Positions 7,718-16,466 of a stretch of DNA of 64,000 nucleotides are shown here, one piece after another. Source of the stretch: Quatrionicoccus australiensis. GTDB taxonomy: Bacteria; Pseudomonadota; Gammaproteobacteria; Burkholderiales; Rhodocyclaceae. Both the position numbers and the translations under genes were made by a program. The DNA is taken from positions 1,240,001 through 1,304,000 of the forward strand of contig NZ_JAHBAH010000001.1 of NCBI RefSeq assembly GCF_020510425.1. Reading direction: 5' to 3'. The notes beneath the pieces were generated by a model that worked only from the letters and a program-made list of their open reading frames with translations, was not told where the DNA came from and made no database searches. Numbering within the stretch: position 1 is the first letter of the stretch; every line of letters begins with the position of its first letter.

Positions 7718-8995
7718 ATGAACCTCTGGACCGCCCCCGACATCCGCGCCCTGCTCGGCTCGCTACTGCAGGAGCTCGACGCGCAACTGGCGAGCGCGCC
7801 GCCCGACGAGGCCGTCGTTGTCGAAAGCGTCAATGTCGCCTGGCCGCACATCAAGAATTGCCTGGCCAAGGCTCTCGCCAGCGAAGGTGAAAACCAGTGC
7901 CATGCGATGCTCGAGCAACTGGCCGGCGAAGGCACGCCCTTCATGCTCTTCGCGCACCAGTTCGGCGTCCTGCGCAACCTGATCATCAAACTCGTTTTAA
8001 GCCGCGAAGACATCGAGCAGGCCCGGCAACTGATCGCGTTGTTCGAGGACATGGAAGAGGAGTTCGCCGGCATCTACCTGCGCGTCTTCCTCAATCGCCT
8101 GGGCACGCGCAATCACCTGCGCCTGAGTCACATCCAGGCACTCAGCGACAAGAACATCCTCTCCTACTTCGAAAGCCATCTCGAATGGATCGCCCAGTTG
8201 GTCGAGGCGGCGCGCCTGCGCGATCCGGAACGGATGCCGGAACTCGACCACTCCCGCTGCCAGTTCGGCACCTGGCTGAATGGGGAAGGCAGCAAGCTGA
8301 TCCGCGACAAGAGTCATATCGGGCAGATCCGGAAACTGCACGAGTCGCTGCATCATGTCGTCTGCGAAGTCAGCGAAATCATGAGCCACCGGCGCGCGAG
8401 CAGCCCGATCTACGCGCTGCTGAAAAAGGCCGAAACCTACTCGCTGGAACTCGGCAACGAAATTTCGCTGCTCAACAGCATCGTCATCATGAGCGTGTAC
8501 AACAAGGATCCGCTGACCGGCTTCCTGAACCGCCGCTTTCTCGACCGCGTGCTGGTCAACCAGATGGAAATCGCCAAGGCGACCGAGTCGGCCTTCAGCG
8601 TCATCATGTTCGACCTCGATCACTTCAAAAAACTCAACGACAAGTACGGCCACAACACCGGCGACCGGGCGCTCGAGCATATCGCCGGCATCGTGCGCGA
8701 CACGCTGCGCCAGTCCGATCTCGTCTTCCGCTACGGCGGCGAGGAATTCCTGCTCGTCGCACCGTCGACCGGTAACGCCCAGGCCCACCTGCTCGCCGAA
8801 AAACTGCGCCAGCGCATCCACGACAACCCGCTGCCCGGCGAACCGGCGATTCCGCTCAGCGCCAGTTTCGGCGTCACCGAAATCGCGCCGGCCTCCTACA
8901 CTGTCGTCGACGCCGGCCTGGTCCGCGACCTGATCGCCGAATGCGACGGCAAGCTTTACGCCGCCAAACGACGCGGCCGCAACCGCGTAGTGTGA
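7718..8995 (+). CDS. Diguanylate cyclase with CZB zinc-sensing domain
   Basis: A 425-residue soluble enzyme expected to make c-di-GMP from two GTP. The C-terminal GGDEF domain (about 255-425) has the intact active site RYGGEEF (GGEEF 340-344) and no upstream RxxD inhibitory site that I can see. The middle part (about 150-215) matches a CZB zinc-binding domain: the ligands H154, C181 (in HSRCQFGTW), H208 and H212 have the spacing seen in E. coli DgcZ (H22/C52/H79/H83). In that family zinc binding inhibits the cyclase. Unlike DgcZ (296 residues), there is an additional helical N-terminal domain of about 140 residues that I do not recognise. Divergent from glcD. Confidence 0.88.
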   Translation: MNLWTAPDIRALLGSLLQELDAQLASAPPDEAVVVESVNVAWPHIKNCLAKALASEGENQCHAMLEQLAGEGTPFMLFAHQFGVLRNLIIKLVLSREDIEQARQLIALFEDMEEEFAGIYLRVFLNRLGTRNHLRLSHIQALSDKNILSYFESHLEWIAQLVEAARLRDPERMPELDHSRCQFGTWLNGEGSKLIRDKSHIGQIRKLHESLHHVVCEVSEIMSHRRASSPIYALLKKAETYSLELGNEISLLNSIVIMSVYNKDPLTGFLNRRFLDRVLVNQMEIAKATESAFSVIMFDLDHFKKLNDKYGHNTGDRALEHIAGIVRDTLRQSDLVFRYGGEEFLLVAPSTGNAQAHLLAEKLRQRIHDNPLPGEPAIPLSASFGVTEIAPASYTVVDAGLVRDLIAECDGKLYAAKRRGRNRVV

Positions 8996-8999
8996 GCGC

Positions 9000-9773
9000 C
9001 TACTTCTTCAGCCAGCCAAGACCGGCTTCGGTCGTCGTCAGCGGCTTGTATTCGCAGCCAACCCAGCCGGCGTAACCGAGGCGGTCAAGCAAGGCGAACA
9101 AATAGGGATAGTTGATCTCGCCGGTCCCCGGCTCATGCCGGCCGGGATTGTCGGCAATCTGGATATGGCCGATCTGCCCGATGTTGGCTTCCAGCGTGCG
9201 CGCCAGATCGCCGGCGATGATCTGGGCGTGATAGATGTCGTACTGCAATTTGACGTTCGGGCGGTCGACCGCCGCCAGCAGGCGAAAACCCTTGGCTACG
9301 TCATCGAGCCAGTAGCCGGGCATGTCGATGCGGCTGTTGATCGGCTCGATCGTCACCGTGACGCCGACCGTCGCCAGCCAGTCGGCGGCGTAGCGCAGGT
9401 TGGCGATGTAGGTTTCTTCGAGTTCAACCTCGGCCACGCCGGCGGGGGACAGTCCCGCCATGCAATGCACGCGCTCGCAATCGAGCACGACGGCGTACTC
9501 CAGCGCCTGCTCGACGCTCTCGGCGAACTCGCCCTGACGGTGCGGCAGACAGGCCAGACCGCGCTCGCCGGCCGCCCAGTCGCCGGGCGCCAGGTTGAAC
9601 AGCACCTGCTCCAGATCGCTCGCCTGCAACCACTCGGCGATGTCGTGCGGCGAATGCTCGTAGGGAAAGAGATACTCGACCCCGCCGAAGCCGGCCGCTG
9701 CGGCCAGGGCAAAACGTTCGGGGAAAGGCCGGTCGGTAAATAAAAAACTCAGGTTGGCGGCGAACTTTGGCAT
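9000..9773 (-). CDS. hyi: Hydroxypyruvate isomerase
   Basis: A 257-residue TIM-barrel enzyme (E. coli Hyi 258) that interconverts hydroxypyruvate and tartronate semialdehyde in glyoxylate assimilation. Recognisable family signatures are the N-terminal MPKFAANLSFLF, FPYEHSPHDIAEWL, the metal-ligand glutamate in TIEPINSRIDMPGY, LQYDIYHAQIIAGD and HIQIADNPGRHEPGTGEINY. The frame runs on upstream, but MPKFAANL at 9773 is the conserved start. It stands apart from the glcDEF cluster 1.5 kb away and from the two GlxR-like reductases near 53 kb, with which it would form the glycerate pathway. Divergently transcribed from the cobalamin adenosyltransferase gene with about 60 bp between starts. Confidence 0.93.
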   Translation of the reverse strand: MPKFAANLSFLFTDRPFPERFALAAAAGFGGVEYLFPYEHSPHDIAEWLQASDLEQVLFNLAPGDWAAGERGLACLPHRQGEFAESVEQALEYAVVLDCERVHCMAGLSPAGVAEVELEETYIANLRYAADWLATVGVTVTIEPINSRIDMPGYWLDDVAKGFRLLAAVDRPNVKLQYDIYHAQIIAGDLARTLEANIGQIGHIQIADNPGRHEPGTGEINYPYLFALLDRLGYAGWVGCEYKPLTTTEAGLGWLKK

Positions 9774-9803
9774 GACGATGACAGTCTGTGGCTGAGCCAA
9801 AAG

Positions 9804-9809
9804 TATAAT
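9804..9809 (+). promoter_or_regulatory. -10 box for the adenosyltransferase operon
   Basis: A perfect TATAAT lies 25 bp upstream of the GTG start at 9835, with a clean AAGGAGAG ribosome binding site at 9822-9829. A TGACAG hexamer at 9779-9784 could be the -35, although its 19-bp spacing is long. Confidence 0.45.
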
Positions 9810-9834
9810 CCGCCGACAACCAAGGAGAGAGACC

Positions 9835-10425
9835 GTGAGCGACAACCAGAACAATACGGACAGCGAACGCAAGGGCAACCGCCTGTCGAAGATCGTCACC
9901 CGCACCGGCGACGCCGGCACCACCGGGCTCGGCGATGGCAGCCGGACGACCAAGGACAGCCTGCGCATCGACAGCATCGGCGAAATCGACGAACTGAACT
10001 CCGGCCTCGGCGTGCTGCTCTGCGAAGAACTGCCGGCCGCCGTGCGCGCCGCACTGCTCGACGTCCAGCACGACCTGTTCGATCTCGGCGGCGAACTCTG
10101 CCTGCCCGGCATGAACATCATCAAGGATGCCCAGGTCGCCCGTCTCGAAGAACTGGCCGACGAATTCAACACCGGCCTGCCCATGCTCAAGGAATTCATC
10201 CTGCCCGGCGGCACGCGCGCCGCCGCACTGGCCCACCTGAGCCGTACCGTCTGCCGCCGCGCCGAACGCTCGATGGTCCGCCTGCACGCCGCCGAGCCGC
10301 TCTCCGAGCCGGCCCGCCGCTACATCAACCGCCTCTCCGACCTGCTTTTCATCCTCGGCCGCGTCCTCAACCGCGCCGGCGGGCGTGGCGACGTGCTCTG
10401 GCAAAAAGGCAAGAACGCCGCATGA
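9835..10425 (+). CDS. Cob(I)alamin adenosyltransferase, PduO type
   Basis: This 196-residue enzyme transfers the adenosyl group from ATP to cob(I)alamin, making coenzyme B12. The family signature for ATP binding is present: TRTGDAGTTGLGDG at about 23-36, then the trimer-forming helices with SIGEIDELNSGLG and the C-terminal CRRAERSMV and INRLSDLLFILGR segments. It starts with GTG behind a strong AAGGAGAG site. The ATG of the next gene overlaps its stop by four bases. No cobalamin biosynthesis gene or B12 riboswitch was seen in the short upstream region. Confidence 0.93.
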   Translation: MSDNQNNTDSERKGNRLSKIVTRTGDAGTTGLGDGSRTTKDSLRIDSIGEIDELNSGLGVLLCEELPAAVRAALLDVQHDLFDLGGELCLPGMNIIKDAQVARLEELADEFNTGLPMLKEFILPGGTRAAALAHLSRTVCRRAERSMVRLHAAEPLSEPARRYINRLSDLLFILGRVLNRAGGRGDVLWQKGKNAA

Positions 10426-10706
10426 GCGCGCTGGTCATCGGCCACATCACGGTCAGGGATGCCGAGCAATGGGCGCAATACCGCACCCGGGTACCGGCCA
10501 CGCTGGCGCCCTTCGGCGCCGAGCTGGTCTTTCGCGGCCAGCGCGGCCGGCTGCTCGCCGGCACGCATGCGCATGCCGACACGGTGGTGATCCGTTTTCC
10601 CGATCTGGCGAGCGTCGACCGCTGGTACGACTCGCCGGCCTACCAGGCACTGCTGCCGCTGCGCCAGGCGGCCGCCGACATCGACCTGGTCAGCTTCAGC
10701 GAATAG
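10422..10706 (+). CDS. DUF1330-family small protein
   Basis: A 94-residue protein with the dimeric alpha/beta-barrel pattern of the DUF1330 family: ALVIGHITVRDAEQW at the start, FRGQRGRLL in the middle and the diagnostic VVIRFPDLASVDRWYDSPAYQAL near 56-78. The family has no agreed function; related folds include small monooxygenases and heme-degrading enzymes. It overlaps the adenosyltransferase stop by four bases, so the two are translationally coupled, which gives it a possible but unproven link to cobalamin. Confidence 0.85.
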   Translation: MSALVIGHITVRDAEQWAQYRTRVPATLAPFGAELVFRGQRGRLLAGTHAHADTVVIRFPDLASVDRWYDSPAYQALLPLRQAAADIDLVSFSE

Positions 10707-10772
10707 ACAGGGCTTCGCGGCATCCTGCCTTCGGGTTAAAGTCTCCGGCATAACAAACAAGGAGACAGCCGC

Positions 10773-11594
10773 ATGCAACACCCCGCATTCACCAGCCTCA
10801 CCCTGCACCTCGCCGACGGCATCGCCGAGATCCGCCTCAACCGGCCGGACAAGTCGAACGCCATGCACGATGCGATGTGGCAGGAAATCCGCCAGGCCTT
10901 CGACTGGGTCGACAGTACCCCGGAAGCGCGTGTCGCCATCCTCGCCGGCGCCGGGCGCAATTTTTGCGCCGGCATCGACCTCGCCATGCTGGGCAGCATC
11001 CAGCAACGCATCGCCCATCCGGACGGCGCGCGCAGTCGCGAAGCCCTGCGCCGCCTGATCCTCGACCTGCAGGACTGCCTCTCCGCCATCGAGCGCTGCC
11101 GCAAACCGGTGCTGGCTGCGATCCAGGGCGCCTGCGTCGGCGGCGCGCTCGATCTCGTTACCTGCTGCGACATGCGCTATGCCGCCGAGGATGCCGTGTT
11201 CTCGATCAAGGAAATCGACCTCGGCATGGTCGCCGACGTCGGCACGCTGCAACGCCTGCCGCGTCTGGTCGGTGACGGCATCGCGCGCGAACTGGCGTAC
11301 ACCGGCCGCACGGTCGACGCTGCCGAAGCGGGCAAAATCGGCCTGGTCAATCGCGTTTTTGCCTCTTCTGAAGCGTTGACCGCTGGCGTGCGCGACATCG
11401 CCGCGAGCATCGCCGCCAAGTCGCCACTCGCGACGCGCGGCCTCAAGGAGGTCATGAATTACAGCCGCGAGCACAGCATCGCCGACGGCCTCAATTACGT
11501 CGCGACCTGGAATGCCGCCCTGTTGCTCTCCGGCGACCTCGGTGAGTGCATCGCCGCGCAACGCGAGAAACGCGCCCCCAACTTCGCCGACTGA
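10773..11594 (+). CDS. Crotonase-family dienoyl-CoA isomerase-like enzyme
   Basis: A 273-residue enoyl-CoA hydratase/isomerase-family protein. The oxyanion-hole motif is in GAGRNFCAGIDLAML (about 57-71), and the second motif is IQGACVGGALDLVTCCDMRY. The acidic residues in CDMRY, FSIKEIDLG and MVADVGTLQRLP fit the Delta3,5-Delta2,4-dienoyl-CoA isomerase (ECH1) group better than classical hydratases, where the two catalytic glutamates sit differently. It would therefore shift double bonds during breakdown of unsaturated fatty acyl-CoA, but specificity within the crotonase family is hard to read. A clear AAGGAGAC precedes the ATG. A strong hairpin without a T-tract follows the gene. Confidence 0.82.
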   Translation: MQHPAFTSLTLHLADGIAEIRLNRPDKSNAMHDAMWQEIRQAFDWVDSTPEARVAILAGAGRNFCAGIDLAMLGSIQQRIAHPDGARSREALRRLILDLQDCLSAIERCRKPVLAAIQGACVGGALDLVTCCDMRYAAEDAVFSIKEIDLGMVADVGTLQRLPRLVGDGIARELAYTGRTVDAAEAGKIGLVNRVFASSEALTAGVRDIAASIAAKSPLATRGLKEVMNYSREHSIADGLNYVATWNAALLLSGDLGECIAAQREKRAPNFAD

Positions 11595-11606
11595 GGCAGC
11601 CTGCTG

Positions 11607-11640
11607 GCGCTTCCCCGGCGTTCATGGGTCGGGGAAGCGC
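11607..11640 (+). other. Strong hairpin between crotonase and kinase genes
   Basis: GCGCTTCCCCG (11607-11617) pairs perfectly with CGGGGAAGCGC (11630-11640) around a 12-base loop. There is no following T-tract, so it is not a standard intrinsic terminator. It may be an RNA stability element, a factor-dependent stop or a binding site. Confidence 0.6.
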
Positions 11641-11687
11641 GTACAATTCAGGCAGACAAGCCAACGCCGGCCAGGGAGTAACGGCAC

Positions 11688-13718
11688 ATGGGTTCGCAGC
11701 AAAATCGCAGCAAGGAGTTTCGCGCCTCTTTGCACAAGGCCATTCTCGACGAAAGCCCGGACGGGATTCTCGTCGTCGATCACGATGGTCATATCGTGTC
11801 GGTCAACAAGCGTTTTTTCGAAGTCTGGCGGATGGCCCAGCCGGACTATCCGCTCGACGCCCCGGCCAACGTCTCCGACGATCCCTTCCTTGAGCAGGCA
11901 CTGAAACGGGTTGCGCAACCGGAACTCTTCCTGCAACGGGTGCGCGAGCTGTATGCCAATCCCGCACTCGAAGACAACTGCGAGATCAGCCTGGTCGACG
12001 GGCGCAGCCTGAAGCGTCACTCCAGCCCCCTGCGCAGCGCCGCTGGCGAGTATCTCGGACGCGTCTGGTATTTCCGCGACATCACCGACATCGTCCGCTC
12101 ACGCCAGGCACTCACCGACAGCGAGTTGCGCTACCGCACGGCCTTCCAGACCACGCTCGACGCCATCGCCATCACGACGCTGAAGGAAGGCTGCTACCTC
12201 GACGTCAATCGCGCCTTTGTCGACATGTCCGGCTATCAGGCCAGCGAACTGATCGGGCGCAGCTCGCTGGAACTCAATATCTGGGCTCACCCGGAGGATC
12301 GTCAGCGTTTCAGCCGGCAATTCAGCAGCGGCGATCAGGTACTCAATTTCGAGGCGCTCTTCCGGCGCAAGGAAGGCAGCACCTTCTGGGGCCTGTTCTC
12401 CGCCTCGCGCATGGAATTGAACGGTGTCGCCTGCCTGCTCTCGATCACCCGCAACATTACCGACAGCAAGCGGGCCGAGGAAGAACTGGCCGAATACCGC
12501 AAGCACCTCGAACAACTGGTGGAAAAACGCACGACGGAACTGTCGACCGCCAAGGAGGCCGCCGAAACCGCCAACATCGCCAAAAGCGCCTTTCTCGCCA
12601 ACATGAGCCATGAAATCCGGACGCCGCTCAATGCGATTACCGGCATGGCCTACCTGATTCGCCGCAGCGGCCTCAATCCGGAACAAGTCGCCAGGATGGA
12701 CAAACTCGAGGCAGCCGGCGAGCATCTGCTCAGCATCATCAACGCGATCCTTGAACTGTCGAAGATCGAAGCCGGCAAGGTCACCCTGAGCGAGAGCCCG
12801 GTCCGGATCGAAAGCGTCTTCGCCAATGTCCTGTCGATGTTGCAGGAACGCGCCCAGGCCAAGCATCTCCAGTTCATTGCCCGGCCCGGCGAACTACCCG
12901 GCGGACTGCTTGGCGACCAGACGGCATTGCAGCAGGCTCTGCTCAATTACGCGGCCAATGCGATCAAATTCACCGAGACGGGCAGCGTCACCCTGCAAGC
13001 CGGCATCATCGAGGAAGACGCGCACAGCATGCTGCTTCGCTTCACGGTCGAGGATACCGGCATCGGCATCGCGGCCGACGCACTACCGCGGCTGTTTTCC
13101 GCCTTCGAACAAGTCGACAACACGACCACCCGCAAATATGGCGGTACCGGCCTGGGTCTTGCGATCACCCGCCGCCTGGCCGGCCTGATGGGCGGCACCG
13201 CCGGTGCCAGCAGCACACCCGGCCAAGGCAGCACCTTCTGGTTCACCGCCCGCCTGCGCAAACAGGAAGACACCGTCCATCAGCCGGCCGCGACGGCTAG
13301 CGCTGCATGCCGCTCCACGCCGGATCTCTCGCAACACCGCATCCTTCTCGTCGAGGACGAACCGATCAACCGCGAAGTGGCGAGCATGATGCTGGAGGAT
13401 GCCGGTCTTGTCGTCGATACGGCAGAAGACGGACTCCAGGCGGTCGACCGTCTGGAAAAGCAGGAATACGCGCTGATCCTGATGGACATGCAGATGCCGA
13501 ACATGGATGGCCTGGAAGCAACCCGCTGCATCCGCCGGCTGCCCCTGGGTCGGGAGGTGCCGATCATTGCGATGACGGCCAATGCCTTCGAGGAGGACAG
13601 ATCGCGCTGCCTCGCCGCCGGCATGGATGACTTCATCTCGAAACCGACCGATCCGAACCGGCTGATTCAGGTAATCACCCTCTGGCTGAGCCAGGGGCGA
13701 ACAAGCCATCGACGCTGA
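11688..13718 (+). CDS. Hybrid PAS histidine kinase with receiver
   Basis: A 676-residue soluble hybrid sensor kinase. Order: a PAS-like domain (about 15-135), a second PAS (about 140-265), a coiled-coil linker, a HisKA domain with the phospho-accepting His308 in FLANMSHEIRTPLN, a HATPase domain (DTGIGIA near 456-462, YGGTGLGLAI near 484-493), and a C-terminal receiver (about 550-670) with the acidic pair VEDE and phospho-acceptor D600 in LILMDMQMP. No transmembrane segment is visible, so the signal is cytoplasmic. The terminal receiver implies a phosphorelay through an Hpt protein; the hybrid kinase at 27.4 kb carries one. No dedicated output regulator is adjacent. Confidence 0.92.
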   Translation: MGSQQNRSKEFRASLHKAILDESPDGILVVDHDGHIVSVNKRFFEVWRMAQPDYPLDAPANVSDDPFLEQALKRVAQPELFLQRVRELYANPALEDNCEISLVDGRSLKRHSSPLRSAAGEYLGRVWYFRDITDIVRSRQALTDSELRYRTAFQTTLDAIAITTLKEGCYLDVNRAFVDMSGYQASELIGRSSLELNIWAHPEDRQRFSRQFSSGDQVLNFEALFRRKEGSTFWGLFSASRMELNGVACLLSITRNITDSKRAEEELAEYRKHLEQLVEKRTTELSTAKEAAETANIAKSAFLANMSHEIRTPLNAITGMAYLIRRSGLNPEQVARMDKLEAAGEHLLSIINAILELSKIEAGKVTLSESPVRIESVFANVLSMLQERAQAKHLQFIARPGELPGGLLGDQTALQQALLNYAANAIKFTETGSVTLQAGIIEEDAHSMLLRFTVEDTGIGIAADALPRLFSAFEQVDNTTTRKYGGTGLGLAITRRLAGLMGGTAGASSTPGQGSTFWFTARLRKQEDTVHQPAATASAACRSTPDLSQHRILLVEDEPINREVASMMLEDAGLVVDTAEDGLQAVDRLEKQEYALILMDMQMPNMDGLEATRCIRRLPLGREVPIIAMTANAFEEDRSRCLAAGMDDFISKPTDPNRLIQVITLWLSQGRTSHRR

Positions 13719-13749
13719 ACCGTTCAGCGCCGGCCGCTGACTCCTGGGC

Positions 13750-14169
13750 TCAGTTGCCGAGCCGGCGCATGCTCATCAGCGTGAAGCCGTCATCGGCACG
13801 ATTCGAGTTGTCGACGATCGCTCCCTGCACCACCTTGCCGGCGTAACTGCCGTCCGGCGCGCGGTTCAGGCGCGCCGTGTAATAGACCTTCTTGCCCGAA
13901 CTCAGCGCCAGAAAGAGATGCTCGCCATTGATCGAGCCATCGACGTAGTAGGAACCGAGCGTGCCGTAGAAACGCGAACCATCCTGGATGAAATTGGCTT
14001 CACCCCAGTTGGCCCCGACGCCACCGGCCGTCGTCCATTTACCGGCGATGTTTTCGCCGGACTGACCGGCCCGCGCATCGAGCCAGGGATTGGTATCCGA
14101 ACGGGTCAGGGCGCAGGCGCTGAGCATCAGCGCGACCAGAAATGCAAGACTCAGGCTTTTGAAATTCAT
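13750..14169 (-). CDS. Small lipoprotein of unknown function
   Basis: A 139-residue predicted lipoprotein: a short basic start, a hydrophobic run and the lipobox LSAC at about residues 16-19, so it should be lipidated and anchored to a cell membrane, probably facing the periplasm. The mature part is rich in Gly, Ser and aromatic residues (GKWTTAGGVGANWGEANF, then YYVDGSINGEHLFLALSSGKKVYYTARL), suggesting a small beta-barrel or lipocalin-like fold. I do not recognise the family. The frame is open for more than a kilobase upstream; the ATG at 14169 is chosen because it gives the signal peptide. It lies downstream of the DAHP synthase terminator. Confidence 0.75.
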   Translation of the reverse strand: MNFKSLSLAFLVALMLSACALTRSDTNPWLDARAGQSGENIAGKWTTAGGVGANWGEANFIQDGSRFYGTLGSYYVDGSINGEHLFLALSSGKKVYYTARLNRAPDGSYAGKVVQGAIVDNSNRADDGFTLMSMRRLGN

Positions 14170-14189
14170 CGCGGGTCCTTTCGGCCAGT

Positions 14190-14216
14190 CAAAAAAATGG
14201 CCGGCAATGCCGGCCA
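14190..14216 (-). terminator. Intrinsic terminator of DAHP synthase gene
   Basis: Read on the minus strand, TGGCCGGC and GCCGGCCA form an eight-base-pair stem with an ATT loop, followed by seven T residues. It lies ten bases after the aroG-type stop codon. Confidence 0.85.
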
Positions 14217-14225
14217 GCGAAACAA

Positions 14226-15317
14226 TTACTCGGCCGCCTCGGCAACGCGCCGGGCGCGCACGGCAGCGGCCAGCTGGTCGAGCACCTTGAGACTGTCGTC
14301 CCAGTTGATGCAGGCATCGGTGACGCTCTGGCCGTAGGTCAGCGGCTTTTCCGGCACGATGTCCTGGCGGCCTTCGACGAGGTGGGACTCGACCATGACG
14401 CCGACGATGCGCTCCTCGCCGGCGGTCAGCTGGGCGGCGACGCTGTCGCTGACTTCCATCTGCAGCTTGTACTGCTTGCGGCTGTTGCCGTGCGAGAAGT
14501 CGACCATCAGCCGCGCCGCGAGGCCGGACTTGGCGATCTCGGTGCACGCAGCATCGACGCTGGCCGCGTCGTAATTGGGTTCCTTGCCGCCGCGCAGGAT
14601 GACGTGGCAATCCTCGTTGCCCATCGTCGACACGATGGCGGTATGACCGGACTTGGTCACCGACAGGAAATGGTGCGGCGAATTGGCCGAACGAATGGCG
14701 TCGACCGCAATGCGCATGTTGCCGTCGGTGCCGTTCTTGAAACCGACCGGGCAGGACAGGCCGGATGCCAGCTCGCGGTGCACCTGCGACTCGGTGGTAC
14801 GCGCGCCAATGGCGCCCCAGGCGATCAGGTCGGCGGTGTATTGCGGCGTGATGGTGTCGAGGAACTCGGTCGCGCAGGGCAGGTCCAGCTCGTTGATTTC
14901 GAGCAGGATCTTGCGGGCCAGGCGGATGCCTTCGTTGATGCGGAAGGTGTTGTCGAGCCGCGGATCGTTGATCAGCCCCTTCCAGCCCACCGTCGTGCGC
15001 GGCTTTTCGAAATAGACGCGCATCAGCACGACGAGGTCGTCCTTGTATTTGTCGGCTTCCTTGACCAGCTTCTTCGCGTACTCCATCGCGGCATCGTAGT
15101 CGTGGATGGAACATGGTCCGATCACGACCAGCAGGCGGTCGTCGGCACCGTGCAGGATGCGGTGGATGGCCTGACGGGCAACGTAGGTAGTTTGCGCGGC
15201 GCGGTTCGATACCGGATATTCGCGGAAGACATGCGCCGGCGGCACCAGTTCCTTGATTTCCCTGATCCGCAGGTCGTCGGTATTCGGTTTGCTTGCTTGC
15301 GTGCTGTGCTGCGTCAT
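14226..15317 (-). CDS. aroG: 3-deoxy-7-phosphoheptulonate synthase (DAHP synthase)
   Basis: The first enzyme of aromatic amino acid synthesis, condensing phosphoenolpyruvate and erythrose-4-phosphate; 363 residues, type I (AroF/G/H) class. Family blocks are easy to see: LLVVIGPCSIHDYDAAMEYA, VLMRVYFEKPRTTVGWKGL, TFRINEGIRLAR, IGARTTESQVHRELASGLS, VGFKNGTDGNM, the metal site in ARLMVDFSHGNSRKQ, and VMVESHLVEG near the C-terminus. The frame continues far upstream; the ATG at 15317 (MTQHST) has GGGG at a workable distance, and an alternative ATG lies four codons earlier at 15329. Which amino acid inhibits it cannot be told from sequence alone, so the G in the symbol is nominal. It ends in a good terminator. 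Confidence 0.93.
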   Translation of the reverse strand: MTQHSTQASKPNTDDLRIREIKELVPPAHVFREYPVSNRAAQTTYVARQAIHRILHGADDRLLVVIGPCSIHDYDAAMEYAKKLVKEADKYKDDLVVLMRVYFEKPRTTVGWKGLINDPRLDNTFRINEGIRLARKILLEINELDLPCATEFLDTITPQYTADLIAWGAIGARTTESQVHRELASGLSCPVGFKNGTDGNMRIAVDAIRSANSPHHFLSVTKSGHTAIVSTMGNEDCHVILRGGKEPNYDAASVDAACTEIAKSGLAARLMVDFSHGNSRKQYKLQMEVSDSVAAQLTAGEERIVGVMVESHLVEGRQDIVPEKPLTYGQSVTDACINWDDSLKVLDQLAAAVRARRVAEAAE

Positions 15318-15362
15318 GCCCGGCCCCATTTGAAAATGCCTGAAAAACGAGCATTCTACCGG

Positions 15363-16466
15363 ATGCGCATGGAAGATTCCGACCTTCACCCCTCGCTCGA
15401 GTTGCCGGACCGCCCCGTCAAGGGTCGCGGCGCCGTCGGCAATGTCGCCCACCGCTTCAGCAGCGACCAGCGCCAGGCCGAGGATGACGGCTGGGAACGC
15501 GACACGCCGGCGCTGCCGCAAACCCGTCTGCTCGACGATGCCGCGAAGTCGATCATCAGCCGCAACGACTCGCCCGACCTCGAGTTCACCCAGTCGCTGA
15601 ACCCCTACCGCGGTTGCGAACACGGCTGCATTTACTGCTATGCCCGGCCGACGCATGCGTATCTCGGCCTGTCGCCCGGCCTCGATTTCGAGACGCAGAT
15701 TTTCCAGAAGCCCAACGCCGCCGCGCTGCTGCGCGCCGAACTGGCCCGCCCCGGCTACGTCTGCTCGACGCTGGTCCTCGGCGCAGCGACCGACGCCTAC
15801 CAGCCTTTCGAGCGCCAGACCAGGCTGAGTCGCAGCCTGCTCGAAGTGCTGCTTGAGGCGCGGCATCCGGTCGCCGTGGTCAGCAAGTCGTCACTGATTT
15901 TGCGTGATCTCGACCTGTGGGCCGAACTGGCCCGCCACCATCTCGCCCATGTCGGCATTTCGCTGACCACGCTCGACGGCCCGCTCGCCCGCCAACTCGA
16001 ACCGCGCGCCAGTGCGCCGCACGCCCGCCTGGCGGCTATCGAGAAACTGGCCGCGGCCGGCGTACCGGTCTCGATCTTTGCCTCGCCGCTGATTCCCGGC
16101 CTCAATGATCACGAACTGGAAAAACTGCTCGGTGCCGCCCGCGAGCATGGGGCAAGCAGCGCCAGCTACACACTGCTGCGCCTGCCGCACGAAGTGGCCG
16201 GCCTCTTTCGCGACTGGCTGGAATGGCATGCGCCGCAGAAAGCGGCACGCATCATGTCGGTACTTTATGATTTGCGCGGTGGACGCGCCAACGATGCCCA
16301 ATTTGGCAGCCGGATGACCGGCCTCGGGCATTTTGCCGAACTGATCCGCCAGCGTTTCGAACTGACCTGCCGCCGGCTTGGCCTGGCACGCGACTGGCCG
16401 CAACTCGACGCCAGCCGCTTCACCCCGCCGAAAAACGACGGGGAGCGGCAACTCAGCCTGTTTTAG
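15363..16466 (+). CDS. PA0069-family radical SAM protein
   Basis: A 367-residue radical S-adenosylmethionine protein of the PA0069/SPL-like family. The [4Fe-4S]-SAM motif is CEHGCIYCYARP (CxxxCxxC) at about residues 84-95, directly after NPYRGCEHG. The family-specific N-terminus RVKGRGAVGN-like block (PVKGRGAVGNVAHRF) and the C-terminal SPLIPGLNDHELE support the assignment. Its reaction is not established for the family. Two in-frame ATGs (15363, 15369) are possible; neither has a strong ribosome site. Its stop codon overlaps the stop of the convergent cytochrome gene by four bases. Confidence 0.88.
   Translation: MRMEDSDLHPSLELPDRPVKGRGAVGNVAHRFSSDQRQAEDDGWERDTPALPQTRLLDDAAKSIISRNDSPDLEFTQSLNPYRGCEHGCIYCYARPTHAYLGLSPGLDFETQIFQKPNAAALLRAELARPGYVCSTLVLGAATDAYQPFERQTRLSRSLLEVLLEARHPVAVVSKSSLILRDLDLWAELARHHLAHVGISLTTLDGPLARQLEPRASAPHARLAAIEKLAAAGVPVSIFASPLIPGLNDHELEKLLGAAREHGASSASYTLLRLPHEVAGLFRDWLEWHAPQKAARIMSVLYDLRGGRANDAQFGSRMTGLGHFAELIRQRFELTCRRLGLARDWPQLDASRFTPPKNDGERQLSLF

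Noticed and set aside
14382..15362. Upstream extension of the radical SAM frame across the DAHP synthase gene
   Set aside because: The extension is antisense to DAHP synthase and has no family character; the radical SAM protein starts normally at 15363.
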